A DNA stretch of 64,000 nucleotides. It comes from Hungatella sp. UBA3048. GTDB taxonomy: Bacteria > Bacillota > Clostridia > Lachnospirales > Lachnospiraceae. The DNA lies in contig DFCS01000016.1 in NCBI GenBank assembly GCA_002367105.1, forward strand, positions 80,753 to 144,752. Reading direction: 5' to 3'. Shown in pieces: positions 44,146 through 53,172 of this stretch (position 1 is the stretch's first letter; every line of letters begins with the position of its first letter). The translations under genes were made by a program, and so were the position numbers. The notes under the pieces were generated by a model that did no database searches, was not told where the DNA came from, and was given only the letters and a program-made list of their open reading frames with translations.

Positions 44146-45204
44146 ATGATGAAAGGCAAGTATATGGCTTATGTAGGTTCTTATTCCTACAACGGACAGG
44201 CAAAGGGGATTACTGTATACGATGTTGATGTGGAAGAGGGCCGTTTTATTCCAAGATGCGAGGTGGAAGTTGATAATTCTTCCTATGTGATTGCTTCTAA
44301 TGATGGGAAGACGCTGTACTCCATCGCGGATGAAGGAATCGTATCCTTCCGCATTCATGAGAATGGGGCGATTACAAGACTTAATTCAGCGAATATTAAG
44401 GGAATGAGGGGCTGCCATCTGTCTACTGATGCAGAGGACAGGTATATCTTTGTATCTGGATACCATGATGGAAAGTCCACGGTGCTTCGGCTGAATGAGG
44501 ATGGCTCCGTAGGTGAGATCGTGACCGGAGTGTACCATAAGGGCCTTGGCAGTGTGGCAGAAAGAAATTTCCGCCCTCACGTGAGCTGTTCCAGAAGAAC
44601 TCCTGACGGAAAATTTATCATGGTGGCTGATCTGGGAATTGATCAGGTTAAGATTTACCGTTTCAATGAGAATGATGAAGAAATGGTACTGGTGGATGTC
44701 CTGCACTGCGATCTGGAATCTGCTCCCAAATGCTTCCGTTTCAGTTCTGACGGAAGATTTTTCTATCTTATTTCAGAGTTAAAGAATGTGATCGATGTGT
44801 TCACCTATGAAACAGGAGATCGGCAGCCAAAGATTGAGAAGATCCAGACGGTTTTCACAGCCGGACCAAAGCAGAGTCAGCTTACTTCGGCATGCTCCAT
44901 GCGCATGTCCAATGATGAAAGGCATTTATTCTGCGGCAACGCGGGGGACAATTCTGTTACGGTTTATGAGCGGGACAAGGAAACAGGACTTTTAGAAGCC
45001 TTATGCTGTCTTCCCATAAGCGGAAGCTTTCCCAAGGATATCTGCGTTTTTCCGGATGATAAGCATATCGCTTCCATCAACCATGAGACCGGCAGTATCA
45101 CATTTTTCACGGTTGATTATGTGAAAGGGCTTCTTATCATGAACGGCAAGGAACTTAAGGTTAATGAACCGAACAGCTGCGTGATCGTAAAAGTAGACAA
45201 TTAA
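44146..45204 (+). CDS. Lactonase-family (YbhE-type 6-phosphogluconolactonase-like) beta-propeller
   Basis: A 352-residue seven-bladed propeller of the lactonase family. It opens YMAYVGSYSYNGQAKGITVY and shows RPHVSCSRRTPDGKFIMVADLGIDQVKIYRF, with the conserved His, Arg and Asp region of bacterial 6-phosphogluconolactonases, and later ISGSFPKDICVFPDDKHIAS. It would hydrolyse 6-phosphogluconolactone or a similar lactone in the cytosol. AGGAGG lies 9 nt before the first of two adjacent ATGs. Chorismate synthase follows, probably on the same transcript; rpiB nearby fits a pentose-phosphate theme. Confidence 0.88.
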   Translation: MMKGKYMAYVGSYSYNGQAKGITVYDVDVEEGRFIPRCEVEVDNSSYVIASNDGKTLYSIADEGIVSFRIHENGAITRLNSANIKGMRGCHLSTDAEDRYIFVSGYHDGKSTVLRLNEDGSVGEIVTGVYHKGLGSVAERNFRPHVSCSRRTPDGKFIMVADLGIDQVKIYRFNENDEEMVLVDVLHCDLESAPKCFRFSSDGRFFYLISELKNVIDVFTYETGDRQPKIEKIQTVFTAGPKQSQLTSACSMRMSNDERHLFCGNAGDNSVTVYERDKETGLLEALCCLPISGSFPKDICVFPDDKHIASINHETGSITFFTVDYVKGLLIMNGKELKVNEPNSCVIVKVDN

Positions 45205-45270
45205 GACACCTTGAAGGTGTACCTCTATGCCCGGAAAACATGGGCAGGGAAGAGGAAAGGAGAGACATAC

Positions 45271-46404
45271 ATGGCAGGATCAACACTGGGGACAATATGG
45301 AAGGTAACAACCTGGGGGGAATCACATGGAAAGGCCATCGGCGTTGTGTTAGACGGCTGCCCGGCGGGTCTTAAACTGGAGGAGGCGGATATCCAGGAAT
45401 ACTTAGACCGTAGAAAACCGGGGCAGAGCAAGTTCACCACAAAGCGCCAGGAGGCCGATCAGGTGGAGATCCTGTCCGGAGTTTTCGAGGGAAAGACAAC
45501 AGGAACTCCCATTTCTATGGTGATCTGGAATACAGACCAGCGCTCCAGGGATTACGGAAATTTAATGGAGGTTTACCGCCCGGGCCATGCGGATTTTTCC
45601 TTTGATGAAAAATACGGAATCAGGGATTACCGGGGAGGCGGCCGTTCCTCCGGAAGGGAGACCATTGGAAGGGTGGCGGCCGGCGCTGTTGCCGCCTGCT
45701 TTTTAAAGAGTCTTGGAATTACCGTGACCGCTTACACCAGATCCGTTGGGCCTTATGAGGTAAAGGCAGAGCAGTTCAGTATAAAGGAGCGGGATAATAA
45801 CAAACTTTTCATGCCTGATAAGGAAACAGCGGCTCTTGCCTGCGAATACTTAGAAGAGATGATGGGAAAGCTGGACTCTGTGGGAGGCGTGGTGGAATGC
45901 GTTATTGACGGAGTTCCGGCCGGAATCGGCGATCCGGTATTTGAAAAGTATGATGCGGCTCTTGCAAAGGCAGTCATGTCCATCGGAGCAGTCAAGGGCT
46001 TTGAGATCGGAGATGGCTTTGGGGCCGCCCGCGCCCTGGGATCCCAAAATAACGATGGTTTTTGTAAGGGACTTAATAAGGGCGTGGAGAAGATCACCAA
46101 TCATGCAGGGGGAATTCTCGGAGGGATCAGCGATGGTTCCCAGGTGGTTCTCCGCGCTGCATTTAAGCCTACCCCGTCTGTGGCACAGTCCCAGAAAACC
46201 GTGACGCGCCTGGGTGAGGAAACAGAGATCCAAATCAAGGGGCGCCATGACCCTATCGTTGTTCCTCGTGCAGTGGTAGTAGTGGAAGCCATGGCAGCAC
46301 TTACCACGGCAGACTTATTGCTTGCCAACATGGCATCCAGAATGGACAGGATCCTTACCTTTTATGGCCGGCAGACGGCAGGAGAAGGAAGCATAGAAAC
46401 TTGA
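45271..46404 (+). CDS. aroC: Chorismate synthase
   Basis: A 377-residue enzyme of full family length. The signatures are GTIWKVTTWGESHGKAIGVVLDGCPAG near the start, RPGHADFSFDEKYGIRDYRGGGRSS near residue 105 and GGISDGSQVVLRAAFKPTPS near residue 285. It converts 5-enolpyruvylshikimate-3-phosphate to chorismate with reduced FMN, the last common step to aromatic amino acids. ATG 45271 follows AAAGGAG; the upstream in-frame ATG at 45211 adds 20 unrelated residues. No other aro gene is adjacent. A terminator hairpin follows. Confidence 0.96.
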   Translation: MAGSTLGTIWKVTTWGESHGKAIGVVLDGCPAGLKLEEADIQEYLDRRKPGQSKFTTKRQEADQVEILSGVFEGKTTGTPISMVIWNTDQRSRDYGNLMEVYRPGHADFSFDEKYGIRDYRGGGRSSGRETIGRVAAGAVAACFLKSLGITVTAYTRSVGPYEVKAEQFSIKERDNNKLFMPDKETAALACEYLEEMMGKLDSVGGVVECVIDGVPAGIGDPVFEKYDAALAKAVMSIGAVKGFEIGDGFGAARALGSQNNDGFCKGLNKGVEKITNHAGGILGGISDGSQVVLRAAFKPTPSVAQSQKTVTRLGEETEIQIKGRHDPIVVPRAVVVVEAMAALTTADLLLANMASRMDRILTFYGRQTAGEGSIET

Positions 46405-46408
46405 TAAA

Positions 46409-46447
46409 ATCCGGCATTTATGATATGTTAAATGCCGGATATATTTT
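46409..46447 (+). terminator. Terminator hairpin after aroC
   Basis: A perfect 12-bp stem (ATCCGGCATTTA at 46409-46420 with its complement at 46429-46440) and an 8-nt loop, followed by a weak ATATTTT tail. Some read-through to rpiB is plausible. Confidence 0.75.
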
Positions 46448-46517
46448 CACGGTTAATGAGCCGGACGAACATGTCTGCAGGTTCAGCCGGCAATGACAGA
46501 ATGACAGGAGAATGATG

Positions 46518-46964
46518 ATGAAGATTGCAATGGGAAATGACCATACGGCCATAGAAATGAAGAATTACATCAAGGAATTTGTAGAGAGCAAGGGTTATGA
46601 AGTGATCGACTTTGGAACCAATTCCACAGAAAGCTGCGATTATCCGGAATATGGAGAAAAGGTTGGACGTGCGGTTGCAGACGGAGAAGCTGATCTGGGA
46701 ATCGCCATCTGCGGAACAGGAGTGGGAATCTCCCTTGCCTGCAACAAGGTCAGGGGAATCCGTGCCTGTGTCTGCAGCGAACCTTATACTGCAAAGCTTT
46801 CCAGAATGCACAATGATTCCAATGTGCTCTGCTTTGGAGCCCGTGTCATCGGACCGGAGATGGCAAAGATGATCACAGAAGAATGGCTGGATGCAAAGTA
46901 TGAGGGCGGAAGACACCAGCGCCGTGTGGATATGGTAATGGATATCGAAAAAAGAAACGAATAA
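46518..46964 (+). CDS. rpiB: Ribose-5-phosphate isomerase B
   Basis: A 148-residue RpiB/LacAB-family isomerase. MGNDHTAIEMKNYIKEF opens the fold, CGTGVGISLACNKVRGIRA contains the catalytic Cys, and HNDSNVLCFGARVIG follows. It interconverts ribose-5-phosphate and ribulose-5-phosphate; LacA/B-type or D-allose-6-phosphate activity cannot be excluded. Three ATGs lie in a row. I chose 46518, 7 nt after AGGAG. The hydroxyacid dehydrogenase gene follows after 25 nt. Confidence 0.92.
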   Translation: MKIAMGNDHTAIEMKNYIKEFVESKGYEVIDFGTNSTESCDYPEYGEKVGRAVADGEADLGIAICGTGVGISLACNKVRGIRACVCSEPYTAKLSRMHNDSNVLCFGARVIGPEMAKMITEEWLDAKYEGGRHQRRVDMVMDIEKRNE

Positions 46965-46989
46965 AATGTATTGAGAAGGGGGAAAACAT

Positions 46990-47853
46990 ATGAAAAAAAT
47001 CGGATTTATCGGAATTGGTATTATGGGAAAGTCCATGGTACGCAATCTGATGAAGGCTGGATATGAGGTGGCGGTATATTCAAGAACCAGAAGCAAGGCA
47101 GAAGATATCCTTTCTGAAGGAGCCATATGGTGCGAAGATGTAAAGGCCTGCTCCAAAGGCAGGGATACGGTCATTACCATCGTTGGATATCCTCAGGATG
47201 TAGAAGAGGTCTATTTCGGTGAAAATGGGATTATTGCAAACGCAGACAAGGGAACCTGTTTGATTGATATGACCACCACCAGCCCCAAGCTTGCTGTACG
47301 GATTTATGAAGAAGCAAAACAGGCAGGGCTAAAGGCTCTGGATGCCCCTGTTACAGGGGGAGATACTGGCGCGAGGGAAGGAACCCTTACCATACTGGTT
47401 GGAGGAGACAGAGATACTTATGGCAGCTGCCTCCCTGTATTTGAGGCAATGGGAAAGGCCATCCGGTATGAAGGAAAGGCCGGAAACGGACAGCACACCA
47501 AAATGTGCAACCAGATTGCCATTGCAGGAGCCCTTTCCGGCGTCTGTGAGGCGATGGTTTATGCAAAGGCCAATGGTCTTGACGTAGATACCATGGTGGA
47601 CTCCATCGCTACCGGTGCAGCCGGAAGCGCCCAGTTAAATGCAATGGCTCCCAGGATCCTTTCCGGGGACTTTGCACCAGGATTCTTTATCAAGCATTTT
47701 ATTAAAGACATGAAGCTGGCGGCCGAAGAGGCGGAGGGGGCAGGTATCCGGCTGGGAGTGCTTGACCACGTGCTTTCCATGTATGAATCCATGGCTGCTT
47801 CTGGTCATGAAGAGGAAGGAACACAGGCTTTGGTCAAATATTACCAGTGGTAA
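46990..47853 (+). CDS. NAD(P)-dependent beta-hydroxyacid dehydrogenase (GarR/HIBADH family)
   Basis: A 287-residue enzyme. The Rossmann motif is GFIGIGIMGKSMVRNLMKAGYEV. The substrate loop DAPVTGGDTGAREGTLTILVGG and the catalytic Lys region GKAGNGQHTKMCNQI match the 3-hydroxyisobutyrate/tartronate-semialdehyde reductase family. The true substrate is open; the neighbouring rpiB suggests sugar-acid or pentose metabolism. A Shine-Dalgarno (GAAGGGGGAAA) precedes the ATG. It ends this gene run at a bidirectional terminator. Confidence 0.91.
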   Translation: MKKIGFIGIGIMGKSMVRNLMKAGYEVAVYSRTRSKAEDILSEGAIWCEDVKACSKGRDTVITIVGYPQDVEEVYFGENGIIANADKGTCLIDMTTTSPKLAVRIYEEAKQAGLKALDAPVTGGDTGAREGTLTILVGGDRDTYGSCLPVFEAMGKAIRYEGKAGNGQHTKMCNQIAIAGALSGVCEAMVYAKANGLDVDTMVDSIATGAAGSAQLNAMAPRILSGDFAPGFFIKHFIKDMKLAAEEAEGAGIRLGVLDHVLSMYESMAASGHEEEGTQALVKYYQW

Positions 47854-47862
47854 AAGACATAT

Positions 47863-47901
47863 AAAAAAGCAGGCGGAGAAAATCTCCAGCCTGCGTTTTT
47901 T
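47863..47901. terminator. Bidirectional terminator between the dehydrogenase and lepB genes
   Basis: GCAGGC and GCCTGC flank an inner GGAGA/TCTCC stem, with AAAAAA on the left and TTTTTT on the right, so it works on both strands. It overlaps the last bases of the convergent signal peptidase gene. Confidence 0.85.
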
Positions 47902-48466
47902 ATTTAATATTTTTTATGGAAGGGAAATACCGGAACAGGACCTTTGCGATAATCTTGTCCTTTTCCACAAATTTATGTTTCCACCTTCTTGCATCCGCGG
48001 AGAAATTCCGGTTGTCTCCAAGCATGAAGTAACAGTCTTCCGGCACTTCATAATGGGCGTCAGGCTCCGGTTCCATTGGCTCCGGAAGATAAGACTCTTC
48101 AAGAGGCGTCTCGGAATTATTGATATAAACTTTTCCGTCCCGGATATCGATGATGTCGCCTGGAAGGCCGATGACACGTTTTACGTAATAGGTTTTTCCG
48201 GTAGGGTCATCAGGGAAATGGAAGATGGCGATATCTCCCCGCTTCGGATCGCCAAAATAATAGGATAGCCTGGAGCCAATGACCCGGTCTCCTGTCATAA
48301 TGGTCTTTTCCATGGATCCGCTGGGTACCCTGCTGTTTGCAATGATGAAATTATTGAGCAAAAATGCAATGACAGCGGCGGTAATAATGATCTTGATCCA
48401 ACTGATGATTTCTTCCCTCCAGCTGAACGGTTCCCGTTCTTTTGGCATGTTATCGTTCTTTTTCAT
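47900..48466 (-). CDS. lepB: Signal peptidase I
   Basis: A 188-residue type I signal peptidase with one N-terminal membrane helix (about residues 20-42). Box B is SRVPSGSMEKTI with the catalytic Ser, and box D is YYVKRVIGLPGD with the catalytic Lys. Box E reads GDNRNFSADARRW, with Ala where many homologues have Ser. It cleaves Sec/Tat signal peptides at the outer face of the membrane. The start is not certain: ATG 48466 has a purine-rich GAGAG upstream, while ATG 48490 is also possible. Confidence 0.93.
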   Translation of the reverse strand: MKKNDNMPKEREPFSWREEIISWIKIIITAAVIAFLLNNFIIANSRVPSGSMEKTIMTGDRVIGSRLSYYFGDPKRGDIAIFHFPDDPTGKTYYVKRVIGLPGDIIDIRDGKVYINNSETPLEESYLPEPMEPEPDAHYEVPEDCYFMLGDNRNFSADARRWKHKFVEKDKIIAKVLFRYFPSIKNIK

Positions 48467-48644
48467 ATGATCTCTCTTCTTTTCCTTCATGATGGTTCCA
48501 TTACAGAGTTTAAATGAGATTGATTTATAACGCAAGGGGTTTTACAAAATGGTAAGAAAATATTCACAAATACTCTATGGATTGTCCATAAAATCATGAT
48601 AACATGATTCTAAGATAAAAAATTACACCAGGGGGAGCCGGATC

Positions 48645-49694
48645 ATGGGAGGGAAAAGCCGGAATCAGGATAGAACGATTATTGCAGCTTCTGCGTTAAT
48701 GTTTGCAGCTTCATCGCTGTTTCAGATACTGGCAAGAAAGGTTCCGGGATTTGGGGACTGGTATGCCAGGCGTATTTACCGGTTTATGGTAGGAAGCATT
48801 GGAAGGCTGTCCGGGGTATTTCCCTTTGCCCTTGTGGAGGCCTGCACCTACCTGCTTATTTTATATGCTGTTTTCTACGTCTTCGTCCACCGTAAGGAGA
48901 GGAAGAAGATCCTCATAAGAGCCGTGTTTCTCGTTACCGGCCTTTTTTTACTGTTTACGTTAAACTGTGGTATCAACTATTACAGAAAGCCGTTTTCCAG
49001 CTATTCAGGGCTGGATATGAGAAAATCTTCCGTTGAGGAACTGGAGCGTCTCTGCCGGAAGCTTACAGAAGACGTAAACCGTATGTGCGGAGAAGGCATA
49101 GCAAAAGAGATAGACTTAAAAAGCCTGGAAAAGGAAAGTGTAAAGGCCATGAAAGGACTGGGAGAGGCTTATCCTGAGCTGGCAGGCTATTACCCGACTC
49201 CAAAGCCCCTCCTGTGGTCTTACTTCTTTTCCGCCCAGCAGCTTTGCGGCCAATATTCCCCTTTTACTGTGGAGGCCACTTATAACCGGTCCATGCCGGA
49301 TTACAACATTCCCCATACGGTCTGCCATGAGCTGTCCCACCTAAGAGGGTTCATGAGAGAGGATGAGGCCAACTTCATCGGCTATCTGGCCTGCATTGGA
49401 TCTGAGGCTGATGCGTTCCGTTACAGCGGGTACTTAACCGGCTGGGTTTACGCTACCAATGCCCTGGCAAAGGCAGACTGGGAAGCATATGCAGAAATCT
49501 GCGGACAGCTTCGTGAAAAGGCTTGGGATGATTTAACAAACAACAATGAATTCTGGGGGAAATACGAGGGGAAGACTGCCGAGGTTTCCAACCGGATGAA
49601 TGATACTTATTTAAAGTTTAACAGCCAGTCCGACGGCGTTAACAGCTATGGCAGAATGGTGGATTTAATGCTGGCTTACGAAAGGCTGAAATAG
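48645..49694 (+). CDS. DUF3810 family membrane protein with HExxH motif
   Basis: A 349-residue protein with three likely helices in the first 110 residues. A soluble domain holds HELSH (first His at residue 228) and the downstream EANFIGYLACIGSEADAFRYSG, as in zinc metallopeptidases. DUF3810 proteins are predicted membrane-bound metalloproteases with no proven substrate. GGGGGAG lies 8 nt before the ATG. It is divergent from lepB, and the two promoters share a 170-bp gap; a processing or envelope role is suggested by the neighbour only. Confidence 0.87.
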   Translation: MGGKSRNQDRTIIAASALMFAASSLFQILARKVPGFGDWYARRIYRFMVGSIGRLSGVFPFALVEACTYLLILYAVFYVFVHRKERKKILIRAVFLVTGLFLLFTLNCGINYYRKPFSSYSGLDMRKSSVEELERLCRKLTEDVNRMCGEGIAKEIDLKSLEKESVKAMKGLGEAYPELAGYYPTPKPLLWSYFFSAQQLCGQYSPFTVEATYNRSMPDYNIPHTVCHELSHLRGFMREDEANFIGYLACIGSEADAFRYSGYLTGWVYATNALAKADWEAYAEICGQLREKAWDDLTNNNEFWGKYEGKTAEVSNRMNDTYLKFNSQSDGVNSYGRMVDLMLAYERLK

Positions 49695-49776
49695 CCCCAA
49701 TTCCTGGCAGACTCTTGAAAATTACAAGACCTGGTGATAAAATATTTTCATAACGAGGGACCAGGAGGAGTCATGT

Positions 49777-52089
49777 ATGGATGGTAAATTGTATGATATG
49801 ATGGATTGGGCCGGCATTGAAGAGATAGTATATTCAGAAGCAGCGAATCCCCACGAGGTTCTGGGCCCGCACGTAACAGAGCAGGGGCTGCTCATCCAGG
49901 CATTTATTCCTACGGCTGAATCGGTGATCGTCCGGTTTAGGGAAAGCGGTAAGGAATACCCTATGGAGCTTGCGGATGAAGCCGGTTTTTTTGCGGCTCT
50001 CATACCACGAAAAACTGCAGCAGCTTATACCCTTTTGGTTACTTACGATAACGGGACATCAGAAGAATGTCTGGATCCCTATTCCTTTCCGGCCTTTTAT
50101 ATGTCGGAAGACATCAAAAAGTTTGAATCCGGAATTCACTACAGCATCTATGAAAAAATGGGGGCGCACCCCATGTCTGCAGGCGGAGCAGAAGGGGTAT
50201 ACTTTTCTGTGTGGGCTCCCTGTGCCATGCGTGTCAGCGTGGTCGGAGACTTTAACCTGTGGGATGGCAGGCGTCATCAGATGAGGAGGCTGGGGGATTC
50301 CGGCATTTTTGAATTGTTTATTCCCGGCTTAAAGACAGGAGCGATATATAAGTATGAGATAAAGCATAAAAACGGGACCCCCCAGCTTAAAAGCGATCCC
50401 TACGCCAATTACTGTGAGCTGCGTCCTGACAATGCTTCCGTGGTCTGGGATATTAACCAGTATTCCTGGAGTGATCAGGAATGGATGAAAAAGCGGGCAG
50501 GGTCTGATTCCAAACAGAGTCCCATGTCTATTTATGAAGTGCACTTAGGCTCCTGGTTCCGGAAGGAAGCGGAGCTTGATGAAAGCGGAGCTGCCATTGC
50601 TGGTACCGAATTCTATCATTATCGTGAAATTGCAGAAAAGCTGGCGGAATATGTAAAGGATATGGGGTACACCCATGTGGAGCTTCTTCCCATCATGGAA
50701 CATCCCCTGGATGCCTCCTGGGGATATCAGGTGACCGGGTATTATGCGCCCACCAGCCGTTACGGAACGCCGGATGATTTTATGTATTTCATGGATTACA
50801 TGCATAAGCAGGGCATCGGTGTGATTTTAGACTGGGTTCCGGCCCATTTTCCCAGGGACAGCTTTGGGCTTGCCAGCTTTGACGGAACCTGTGTTTATGA
50901 GCATAAGGACCCAAGACAAGGGGCACATCCCCATTGGGGAACTTTGATTTATAATTACGGCAGGCCGGGAGTCAGCAACTTCCTTATTGCTAATGCTCTT
51001 TTCTGGGCGGACAAGTACCATGCGGATGGAATCCGTATGGATGCGGTTGCTTCTATGCTGTACTTAGATTACGGCAAAAATCCGGGGGAATGGATTCCCA
51101 ATATTTACGGCGGCCATGAAAACCTGGAAGCTGTTGAGTTCCTGAAACATTTGAATTCCATATTCAAGGGGCGGAAAGATGGGGCGGTAATGATTGCGGA
51201 GGAATCCACGGCATGGCCCCTGATCACGGCTGATGTAAAGAGTGAAGGCCTGGGCTTTGACTATAAATGGAACATGGGATGGATGAATGATTTCACCGGA
51301 TATATGCAATACGATCCTTACTTCAGAAAGCACCATTATGGAGAGATGACCTCCAGCTTGCTTTATGCATACAGCGAAGATTTTATCCTAGTTTTCTCCC
51401 ACGATGAAGTGGTTCATGGAAAAGGTTCCATGTTGGGCAAGATGCCGGGAGAAACCCTGGAGGAAAAGGCGGCGAATTTAAAAGCTGCCTACGGATTTAT
51501 GATGGGCCATCCCGGTAAAAAGCTTTTGTTCATGGGCCAGGATTTTGCGCAGATAAGTGAATGGAATGAAAATAAAAGTCTTGACTGGGAGATCCTAAAA
51601 TATCCCCTACATAAGCAGACGCAGGATTACGTAAAGGCTTTGAACCGTATTTATAATAGCCAGCCGGCCCTGTACCAGCTGGATCATGATCCGGACGGCT
51701 TTGAGTGGGTGGAATGCACGGATTCGAAAGACAGCATAGTATGCTTTTTAAGAAAGACAAAGAAAAAGGAGGAGACTCTTCTCTTCCTATGTAATTTTGA
51801 TACAATGCATCATGAGAAATACCCGGTAGGGGTTCCTTTTGAGGGGAAATATAAAGAAATATTAAACAGTGATGACAAGGCTTTCGGAGGACAGGGACGG
51901 ATAAATCCACGGGCAAAAACCTCTAAGAAAAAGGAGGCGGATGAAAGGCCGGATTCTATGGAAATAACCGTGGCTCCCTTAAGCATCATGGTCTTTACCT
52001 GTATCCCTGAAAAAAAGAAGCCTGCTTTGGCAGGGAAGAAGACCAGTAAGCCTGCATATACTGAAAAAGCGAAGGCTAAAAGAAAATAA
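49777..52089 (+). CDS. glgB: 1,4-alpha-glucan branching enzyme
   Basis: A 770-residue GH13 enzyme. Two N-terminal CBM48/E-set segments occupy residues 1-250, and the TIM barrel begins near SIYEVHLGSW. The catalytic nucleophile is Asp422 (RMDAV), the acid is Glu475 (IAEES) and a later HDEVVHGK holds the stabiliser. It forms alpha-1,6 branches in glycogen. A Lys-rich tail of about 50 residues follows the family's usual end, which is odd. AGGAGG precedes the ATG. No other glg gene is in the window, but maltodextrin uptake and MalQ are 3 kb downstream. Confidence 0.95.
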   Translation: MDGKLYDMMDWAGIEEIVYSEAANPHEVLGPHVTEQGLLIQAFIPTAESVIVRFRESGKEYPMELADEAGFFAALIPRKTAAAYTLLVTYDNGTSEECLDPYSFPAFYMSEDIKKFESGIHYSIYEKMGAHPMSAGGAEGVYFSVWAPCAMRVSVVGDFNLWDGRRHQMRRLGDSGIFELFIPGLKTGAIYKYEIKHKNGTPQLKSDPYANYCELRPDNASVVWDINQYSWSDQEWMKKRAGSDSKQSPMSIYEVHLGSWFRKEAELDESGAAIAGTEFYHYREIAEKLAEYVKDMGYTHVELLPIMEHPLDASWGYQVTGYYAPTSRYGTPDDFMYFMDYMHKQGIGVILDWVPAHFPRDSFGLASFDGTCVYEHKDPRQGAHPHWGTLIYNYGRPGVSNFLIANALFWADKYHADGIRMDAVASMLYLDYGKNPGEWIPNIYGGHENLEAVEFLKHLNSIFKGRKDGAVMIAEESTAWPLITADVKSEGLGFDYKWNMGWMNDFTGYMQYDPYFRKHHYGEMTSSLLYAYSEDFILVFSHDEVVHGKGSMLGKMPGETLEEKAANLKAAYGFMMGHPGKKLLFMGQDFAQISEWNENKSLDWEILKYPLHKQTQDYVKALNRIYNSQPALYQLDHDPDGFEWVECTDSKDSIVCFLRKTKKKEETLLFLCNFDTMHHEKYPVGVPFEGKYKEILNSDDKAFGGQGRINPRAKTSKKKEADERPDSMEITVAPLSIMVFTCIPEKKKPALAGKKTSKPAYTEKAKAKRK

Positions 52090-52131
52090 CTTATTTCATT
52101 CGTACATAAAAAAGGATCAGGAGGTTTTGAA

Positions 52132-53043
52132 ATGATATTCTATACGGTTTCCAGTGTACTTCCGGGAGAATCCCTGGCGGATTTACAGCAGGAGGTACAG
52201 GAAAACTTAAACCAGTTAAGGCCCAATGTCGTGCTGGAAACCTTAAAGAGCTGGGCTCCGGAGCTGATTGCATTCGGGATAAAGCTGCTCATTGCTCTGG
52301 TGATTTTTTTCGTTGGCTCCAGGATTATTAAGTTCCTCAATCATATGCTGAACCGCTCTTTTAAGAGAGTGGATATGGAGGTCAGCTTAAGAAAATTCCT
52401 GCTGTCCGTTTTAAACGCCACCATGTACTGTCTGCTGGCTTTTATCGTAGCAGGGCAGATAGGAGTGAATTCGGCTTCTATCGTGGCTTTGCTGGGGTCT
52501 GCAAGTATTGCCGTAGGTCTGGCAGTCCAGGGAAGCCTGGCTAATTTTGCAGGCGGAGTGCTGATCCTTCTTATGAAGCCATTCCGTGTAGGGGACTATA
52601 TCGTATCCAGGGATGGGGAAGGCACGGTCCGTACCATTGGACTGGTGTACACTGTTTTAAACACAGGCGATAATAAGCAGGTGGTCATTCCCAACGGGAC
52701 CCTGTCCAATTCTCCCCTTACTAATGTGACCGCCATGGATAAGAGACGGCTGGATGTCCTGGTGGGGATCGGATATCATTCGGATTTAAAGAAAGCAAAG
52801 GAAATTCTGGATCGTATTTTTCGTAGCCAGAATGGGATTTTAATAGAGGAATCCATCGATATTTTTGTCAGCGACTTAACAGAAAATGCCGTTACCATCG
52901 GAGGCCGGGGCTGGACCTCCTTAGATGATTACTGGCCGGCCAGGTGGGAGATCCTTGAAAAGGTAAAGCTTGAATTTGAAGCGGCAGGAATTGAGATTCC
53001 CTATAGCCGGATGGAGGTGCAGGTAGATAACCGCCATTCCTGA
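52132..53043 (+). CDS. mscS: MscS-family mechanosensitive channel
   Basis: A 303-residue protein with three N-terminal helices. The pore helix TM3 is GSASIAVGLAVQGSLANFAGGVLILLMKPFRVGD, with the Gly/Ala-packing pattern of MscS, and is followed by the beta domain (VVIPNGTLSNSPLTN). The C-terminal alpha/beta cage ends RMEVQVDNRHS. It opens under hypo-osmotic shock. AGGAGG precedes the ATG and a long perfect hairpin ends the transcript. It lies 42 bp after glgB. Confidence 0.92.
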   Translation: MIFYTVSSVLPGESLADLQQEVQENLNQLRPNVVLETLKSWAPELIAFGIKLLIALVIFFVGSRIIKFLNHMLNRSFKRVDMEVSLRKFLLSVLNATMYCLLAFIVAGQIGVNSASIVALLGSASIAVGLAVQGSLANFAGGVLILLMKPFRVGDYIVSRDGEGTVRTIGLVYTVLNTGDNKQVVIPNGTLSNSPLTNVTAMDKRRLDVLVGIGYHSDLKKAKEILDRIFRSQNGILIEESIDIFVSDLTENAVTIGGRGWTSLDDYWPARWEILEKVKLEFEAAGIEIPYSRMEVQVDNRHS

Positions 53044-53083
53044 TAAAAAAGTTGGGATCAACAAACAAATCCTATAAAACAGA

Positions 53084-53138
53084 AAAGTGCACCGTATGTC
53101 AGATATAATTTTGTCTGACATACGGTGCACTTTCTTTA
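53084..53138. terminator. Perfect 20-bp hairpin, bidirectional terminator
   Basis: Bases 53084-53103 and 53114-53133 are exactly complementary over 20 bp, with a 10-nt loop, then TTTCTTT. The other strand ends in TTTTCTGTTTT. It separates the convergent mscS and SIMPL genes and is unusually long and perfect for a terminator. Confidence 0.82.
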
Positions 53139-53172
53139 GGCGGTTCCGAAAGACTGGGACGCCTTTTCTTTT

